Shown piece by piece: positions 60,043 to 64,000 of a stretch of DNA of 64,000 bases (positions within the stretch are counted from its first letter, which is position 1; each line of letters begins with the position of its first letter). Source of the DNA: Rhodospirillales bacterium. Lineage in GTDB: Bacteria; Pseudomonadota; Alphaproteobacteria; Micavibrionales; Micavibrionaceae. Where the stretch lies: the NCBI GenBank assembly GCA_020638175.1, contig JACKJA010000002.1, positions 1,860,001 to 1,924,000 on the forward strand. The letters are read 5' to 3'. A program made the position numbers and the translations under genes. The notes under the pieces are model-generated. The model made no database searches. It had not been told where the DNA came from and was given only the letters and a program-made list of their open reading frames with translations.

Positions 60043-62145
60043 TTGGCGCTTGGTAACGATCCGAATGAAGCAAAATTAAGAAACGCCGCGGCAGGCTACA
60101 GTAGTGCTGACGGGCGTAGCGGCTTTGCCGAACCACGCGGATTTGGCATCACCGACTTCCTCGACAATCTGGCAAATGGCCGCTTGGCATCCCTCGATTC
60201 GAGTTCGCCAGAACAAATCGCCATGCTCAAAACGTTGCAGGAAAATCTGGGGATCGCCGGACAAATCGGTGCCACATCCCTCGACCTGACGACCGGCGCC
60301 CGGCAAATCATTCTCTCTGACCCAGACATTATCAAGGACAAACTGGGAACCCTGCCACCAGAAATCCAGCGCCGGTTTATGCAGGCCTACGAACGGAATC
60401 TGGCTGAACTCTCCCGCGCTGATGATCCCGCCGCAAATCTGGCAACGCCGCAAAATGCGGCCCCGATCACCGCCGCGGCTACCGGGCTGTCGCCGGAACA
60501 AATGCAGGCACAGGCAAACAACGCCCAAAACAAAGAAACCGACAAGGATAATAAAGACGGCCCACACAGTGAATACGATCGTGATCCATCAGTCGTAGAA
60601 TCCGGCATATCCCCCGTCGATGCCTTTGGCAAAGCCGCCAACGAGCCATATTACATGAGCGTCACGCAAATTGTCGGGATGGAAAATGTCAGCATGGATA
60701 TTGAAAATGCCGGAGAAAATGAAGTCCATAGCTATGACGATCATGCCTTTGATGCTCTGCATCTGGGCGCCGGAGCCGCAGGACGCCGGGCCGCCTACGA
60801 CGATAGCAAAGAAGACGGCGATGACAGTGATTACAGCACATCCAACAAACGGTTCGCTCAGCAAGTCGCCTTGAACAACATGGCCAATATGACCATCCAG
60901 CAAACCTACGATTCCGCGATGACCTTCCTCGACAAAAAGATCGAGGGTCTTAAAAAGGATATTGAAACAACCAAAGCAGAACTGGAAACGGCCCGCACTG
61001 CGCTCGCCGCCGGACAGGAAAAAGCAGAAATCCTGCGAACCGAGATCGCGGAACTCGAACCGCAGGTCGAACAAGCCAAACAGGATATGGATCAGGCCGC
61101 CCTTGAAGTAAAAGATGCAGTGGCTGATCTGGAACAGGTCAATAAGGAACTGGGTCAGACAAACAGCGCAGAAATAGAGAAAAACGACGCCGTCACCAAC
61201 GCGGTGGCGGAAATGAAGGAAATCGAAGAAAGCACCTTAAAACTCTCCGACGGCCAGGCCATTTATACGAAACAGGAAAACGGTCAGACGGTTCTGGTCG
61301 ACGAAACAGGTGCAAAACTTAGCGAACAGCAACAACAAGAAGCAGAAGCCAATCTGGCGGATGACCCCAACGGCATACGGTCCTATGAAGAACTGGCCGC
61401 CGCCGAACAAAAAGTCAACACAGCCATGGAATCCCAGTTTGACAACATCGAAAATACGGATTCCAAACTCGATCAAAAGGCTAACGCCGAACAAAAACTG
61501 GAAACGGCAAAAGCCAAATATGAAGTCTTCAAAGAACGCTATGAATCATTGAGCGACAAACTGGATGCCAAGCGCGAAGAACTGACCGCCACGGAAGGTG
61601 GCAACGCCAAGCTTGAAAAAGAAATCAAGCAAATGGAAGCCAAACTGGAAAAAATGGAGGCAGACCTCGAAAAGGCGGAAACGCTGAAAGCCGAAATTAA
61701 ACAGAAAATGGAAAACGGGGAAATCAAAACTCCCGATCAAATCAATGATTTGATTACATCCGAATACGGTGAAGAGTGGGATACCTACCTTGAAGACACT
61801 TACGGCAGCGAATTCGTCAACGAAGACCCGGACTGGAGCTGGGACAATTACGCATGGGATGACACCGGCACCACGAATTTACTGGATAACGGCGCCCTTG
61901 TCGACAACAACGCCGACAATATTACCTTCAGCGCCGACCGGACCGTATCCGCCGTACCGTCAGACCTAAAGGGCACCCCGCCGGAAACACCGCTAATGCA
62001 CACATTCAATCCCGCTGCCGGGGCCGCAAACGACCCATTCCTCGTTGCCGACAACGTTCAAAATCTGGATGTTACGAACCCCGAACTGGAAAAAGACACA
62101 ACAGCACCGACTGCGCCGGCCCCGATCGCCCCCGGCATGGTATAA
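60043..62145 (+). CDS. large acidic coiled-coil protein
   Basis: The 700-residue protein starts at TTG 60043 with GAGGGAC about 7 nt upstream. The first 290 residues are Ala/Asn/Asp-rich with no recognised domain. Residues about 295-575 form long coiled coils (Glu/Lys/Ala heptads, GLKKDIETTKAELETARTAL). A Trp/Asp-rich acidic patch (EDPDWSWDNYAWDD) and a Pro/Ala tail ending APIAPGMV follow. No signal peptide or membrane helix. It is likely co-regulated with the GH108-M23 gene. It could be a scaffold or a structural or secreted partner; unknown. Confidence 0.72.
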   Translation: MALGNDPNEAKLRNAAAGYSSADGRSGFAEPRGFGITDFLDNLANGRLASLDSSSPEQIAMLKTLQENLGIAGQIGATSLDLTTGARQIILSDPDIIKDKLGTLPPEIQRRFMQAYERNLAELSRADDPAANLATPQNAAPITAAATGLSPEQMQAQANNAQNKETDKDNKDGPHSEYDRDPSVVESGISPVDAFGKAANEPYYMSVTQIVGMENVSMDIENAGENEVHSYDDHAFDALHLGAGAAGRRAAYDDSKEDGDDSDYSTSNKRFAQQVALNNMANMTIQQTYDSAMTFLDKKIEGLKKDIETTKAELETARTALAAGQEKAEILRTEIAELEPQVEQAKQDMDQAALEVKDAVADLEQVNKELGQTNSAEIEKNDAVTNAVAEMKEIEESTLKLSDGQAIYTKQENGQTVLVDETGAKLSEQQQQEAEANLADDPNGIRSYEELAAAEQKVNTAMESQFDNIENTDSKLDQKANAEQKLETAKAKYEVFKERYESLSDKLDAKREELTATEGGNAKLEKEIKQMEAKLEKMEADLEKAETLKAEIKQKMENGEIKTPDQINDLITSEYGEEWDTYLEDTYGSEFVNEDPDWSWDNYAWDDTGTTNLLDNGALVDNNADNITFSADRTVSAVPSDLKGTPPETPLMHTFNPAAGAANDPFLVADNVQNLDVTNPELEKDTTAPTAPAPIAPGMV

Positions 62146-62186
62146 ACCGCATCACAAGATATAATTAACATAAAATTTTATCTTTC

Positions 62187-62225
62187 TTAAAATCTTGTTA
62201 ACGATTTCCCGTCATAATAGGGGCA
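62187..62225 (+). promoter_or_regulatory. perfect CtrA-like box and shared promoter block for the 62257 gene
   Basis: TTAA-N7-TTAAC at 62187-62202 is a perfect match to the CtrA consensus. It runs into the conserved block 62198-62225 ending CATAATAGGGGCA, with CATAAT as likely -10. The block ends 31 nt before the ATG. Confidence 0.6.
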
Positions 62226-62256
62226 ATCGCGGTAAAAAGGTTAAGAAAGAGCTTTA

Positions 62257-63783
62257 ATGAGTGACCAAAAGCAACAAGCTCCCGAAATTGAAAGCGCAGG
62301 CAAACCGCCTGTGATTGAGGTTGTCGCTCCTCTTTCCGCCAAAACCGCCCTGAACGACGCCGCGGCGCCCGCCGGCGGGCAAACAAGCTTCAAACAACTC
62401 GGCCCCTTGCAACAGCTCATCGCGATGCTGTTTATGGCTCTGACCGGCATGATGGGCGAAGAGGAAATGGATAACGGCCCCCTGACCGGCATTTTTGCCT
62501 CGATCATGGGCTTTGGTGATGATGAACAGGGCAAAGCCGCCTTCAAACAGTGGCACACAGCAGAATCCGCCAACTGGAAAGAAAATTTCGATTTTGGCAA
62601 AGGATTTGATTTCAGCCGGGCCGGCGAACTCGTCACGTCGCCGCTGGGCAATGTACCACCTTCCGGCGATCCTGATTTTGATCGCGCTATAAAATACGTA
62701 CTGAAGGAAGAAGGCGGATTAAACCTGAACGAACCGAATGGTGGAATCGCAAAATTCGGCATCAACAGTAACGCCAACCCGGACGTTGACGTCGCTAATC
62801 TGACCGCTAAAGACGCGATTGGTTTTTACAAAGAGCGCTACTGGGACAAAATGATGAACGATGCTGAAAAAGCAGGCATCGCACTGGATCACAACGAAGC
62901 CCTTGTCGCCTTCGACGCCTATGTCAATCAGGGACAAGGCTACGGTAAACGGATGTTGACAGAAACGGGCGGCAATCTGGATAAAATGTTCGATCACCGT
63001 CAGGAGCGCTACAACGCCACAGGCCACGAAAACATCGCCGCTATACGGCTGCCCCACCTGAGGGAAGAAATCACCAGCAACAAGGAATGGACCGCCATTG
63101 CCGATAACCGCGATCACAACGGCATACTGGTCGGCAAGCCTGTTGATGATATCCGGATTTCCGACTCATACCACGTGCGCGACCATCATCCGACCAGAGG
63201 TGGCTCCGCCATGCACCGGGGCATTGATATGGCCACGCCGAAAGGCACAGAGCTACACGCCACCGAAGATGCACAGGTCGCTTATGCCGGCCACTCAAAC
63301 GGCTATGGCAATATTGTGGTCCTGCACCATGGTGAAGGCGTTTACAGCATGTATGCACACCTGGATCGCGATACCGTCAAAACCGGCGATATCGTACGGC
63401 AGGGAGAAACCTTCGCCTACACAGGCAACAGCGGCATCGGAACAGGCGCCCACTTGCATCATGAAATCTGGATTCAAAAAGGCGACGCCGCCTATACCGT
63501 CGATCCGCAAAAAGCATGGGGCAAGAACTTATCCGACCCCGCCGTACGCGACGGGCTGATCGCCGACTCTCAGCAAATCGCTGGGGGATACGATATAAGA
63601 TCAAAAGCCTTTAACGCGCGCGTTGCAGCGGATTACCGCGATGGCGGTACACATGACCACACAACAAGCGTCGCCTTCAACGACGCGGTCGAAGGACCGA
63701 AAGTCGGACAAGTGGCCGAACCGGAAACACCGGGCCGGGCCCCTGCCGCACGCAATGACGATAATTTCAACCTGACGGCCTAG
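62257..63783 (+). CDS. bifunctional peptidoglycan hydrolase, GH108 muramidase fused to M23 peptidase
   Basis: The 508-residue protein joins two murein-cutting domains. Residues about 138-265 match GH108 (phage-endolysin type N-acetylmuramidase): FDRAIKYVLKEEGG holds the catalytic Glu152, then GGIAKFGIN, and the YKERYWDKM helix. Residues about 310-430 are an M23 domain with complete zinc ligands: His320, Asp324 (MHRGID) and His401 in GAHLHHE, plus His368. The first 130 residues have a hydrophobic stretch (QLIAMLFMALTGMMG) but no classic signal peptide. One protein could thus cut both glycan and peptide. Its stop interlocks with mdh. Confidence 0.88.
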   Translation: MSDQKQQAPEIESAGKPPVIEVVAPLSAKTALNDAAAPAGGQTSFKQLGPLQQLIAMLFMALTGMMGEEEMDNGPLTGIFASIMGFGDDEQGKAAFKQWHTAESANWKENFDFGKGFDFSRAGELVTSPLGNVPPSGDPDFDRAIKYVLKEEGGLNLNEPNGGIAKFGINSNANPDVDVANLTAKDAIGFYKERYWDKMMNDAEKAGIALDHNEALVAFDAYVNQGQGYGKRMLTETGGNLDKMFDHRQERYNATGHENIAAIRLPHLREEITSNKEWTAIADNRDHNGILVGKPVDDIRISDSYHVRDHHPTRGGSAMHRGIDMATPKGTELHATEDAQVAYAGHSNGYGNIVVLHHGEGVYSMYAHLDRDTVKTGDIVRQGETFAYTGNSGIGTGAHLHHEIWIQKGDAAYTVDPQKAWGKNLSDPAVRDGLIADSQQIAGGYDIRSKAFNARVAADYRDGGTHDHTTSVAFNDAVEGPKVGQVAEPETPGRAPAARNDDNFNLTA

Positions 63784-64000
63784 GCCGCTTTATCCAGCGC
63801 CGCCAGCAAATCATTCACCGCTGCGACGGACTTGTCGAACATGGATTGTTCTTCGGCACTCAGGGACACCTCGATAATTTTCTCGACCCCGTTCGCACCG
63901 ATCACCGTCGGCACGCCGATATACAGACCGTCAACGCCGTATTCACCGGACAGCTTCGCCGCACACGGGAACACCCGGCGCTTGTCTTTCAGGTAACTCT
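63780..64000 (-). CDS. mdh: malate dehydrogenase (C-terminal fragment)
   Basis: The last 73 codons are visible; the gene continues beyond the window. The sequence YLKDKRRVFPCAAKLSGEYG, then GLYIGVPTVIGANGVEKIIE, is the usual C-terminal part of alphaproteobacterial malate dehydrogenase. It oxidises malate to oxaloacetate with NAD. It stands ahead of sucC in the conserved TCA cluster but is separated from it by two plus-strand genes. Confidence 0.93.
   Translation of the reverse strand, partial: SYLKDKRRVFPCAAKLSGEYGVDGLYIGVPTVIGANGVEKIIEVSLSAEEQSMFDKSVAAVNDLLAALDKAA

Noticed and set aside
62257..63783. Prophage endolysin
   Set aside because: GH108 is phage-like, but there is no holin, structural, integrase or terminase gene nearby, and it sits between core TCA genes with a chromosomal-type promoter.
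1..64000. tRNA, rRNA or CRISPR array
   Set aside because: I looked for tRNA-like arms, rRNA-like stretches and regularly spaced repeats and found none; a covariance search would be decisive.

Overview
The window is a chromosomal segment of an alphaproteobacterium with moderate GC, judged by eye at a little over 50%. The evidence is gene order: DUF484-xerC, the talC-priA neighbourhood leading into atpH-atpA-atpG-atpD-atpC without the F0 genes, and the mdh / sucC / sucD / sucA / sucB / lpd set. Many exported or membrane-tethered peptidoglycan hydrolases, a pseudopilin-like protein, and CtrA-type promoter boxes suggest a lineage with a strong cell-wall or predatory lifestyle, perhaps Micavibrio-like. 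That placement is inference; no rRNA gene is present to test it.

Layout. Positions 1-3568 hold a cyclophilin tail and two tandem GH13 alpha-glucosidases. Positions 3565-9737 are mostly small exported or membrane proteins (lipoprotein, coiled-coil protein, PepSY protein, SYLF protein) plus a chemoreceptor. Positions 9853-17359 hold an AT-rich orphan, a REP-like element, uvrB, an HPt/response-regulator pair, lysS, a pseudopilin-like protein and a DksA-type zinc protein. Positions 17346-25403 hold a CPA2 antiporter, an MscS channel, a cytosolic transglutaminase-like protein, a DinG/XPD-type helicase and an orphan. Positions 25479-28230 form a translationally coupled pabB-pabA-pabC operon. Positions 28227-33745 form the F1 ATP synthase operon with two extra small genes inserted. 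Positions 33856-40186 hold two TraX paralogues, priA, a TalC-type transaldolase, a second REP-like element, DUF484 and xerC. Positions 40183-41871 are small orphans. Positions 41944-46977 hold lpd and a probable nucleobase-salvage group: a LOG-domain fusion, a yeast-type cytosine deaminase and a second deaminase-like protein.

Positions 47854-64000 carry the 2-oxoglutarate to malate part of the TCA cycle (sucB, sucA, three paralogous unknowns, sucD, sucC, mdh) on the minus strand. It is split by two plus-strand blocks of cell-wall genes: M23 peptidase plus lysozyme-like protein between sucC and sucD, and a coiled-coil protein plus a GH108-M23 double hydrolase between mdh and sucC. Two of these genes share a promoter block with CtrA-like TTAA-N7-TTAA boxes at matching distances, and a third has a weaker version. 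This is the most likely undescribed system in the window.

The genome is very compact. Nine of thirteen convergent gene pairs interlock their stop codons in one 4-nt palindrome. No intergenic gap exceeds 300 bases. I saw no tRNA, rRNA, CRISPR array, insertion sequence or prophage.
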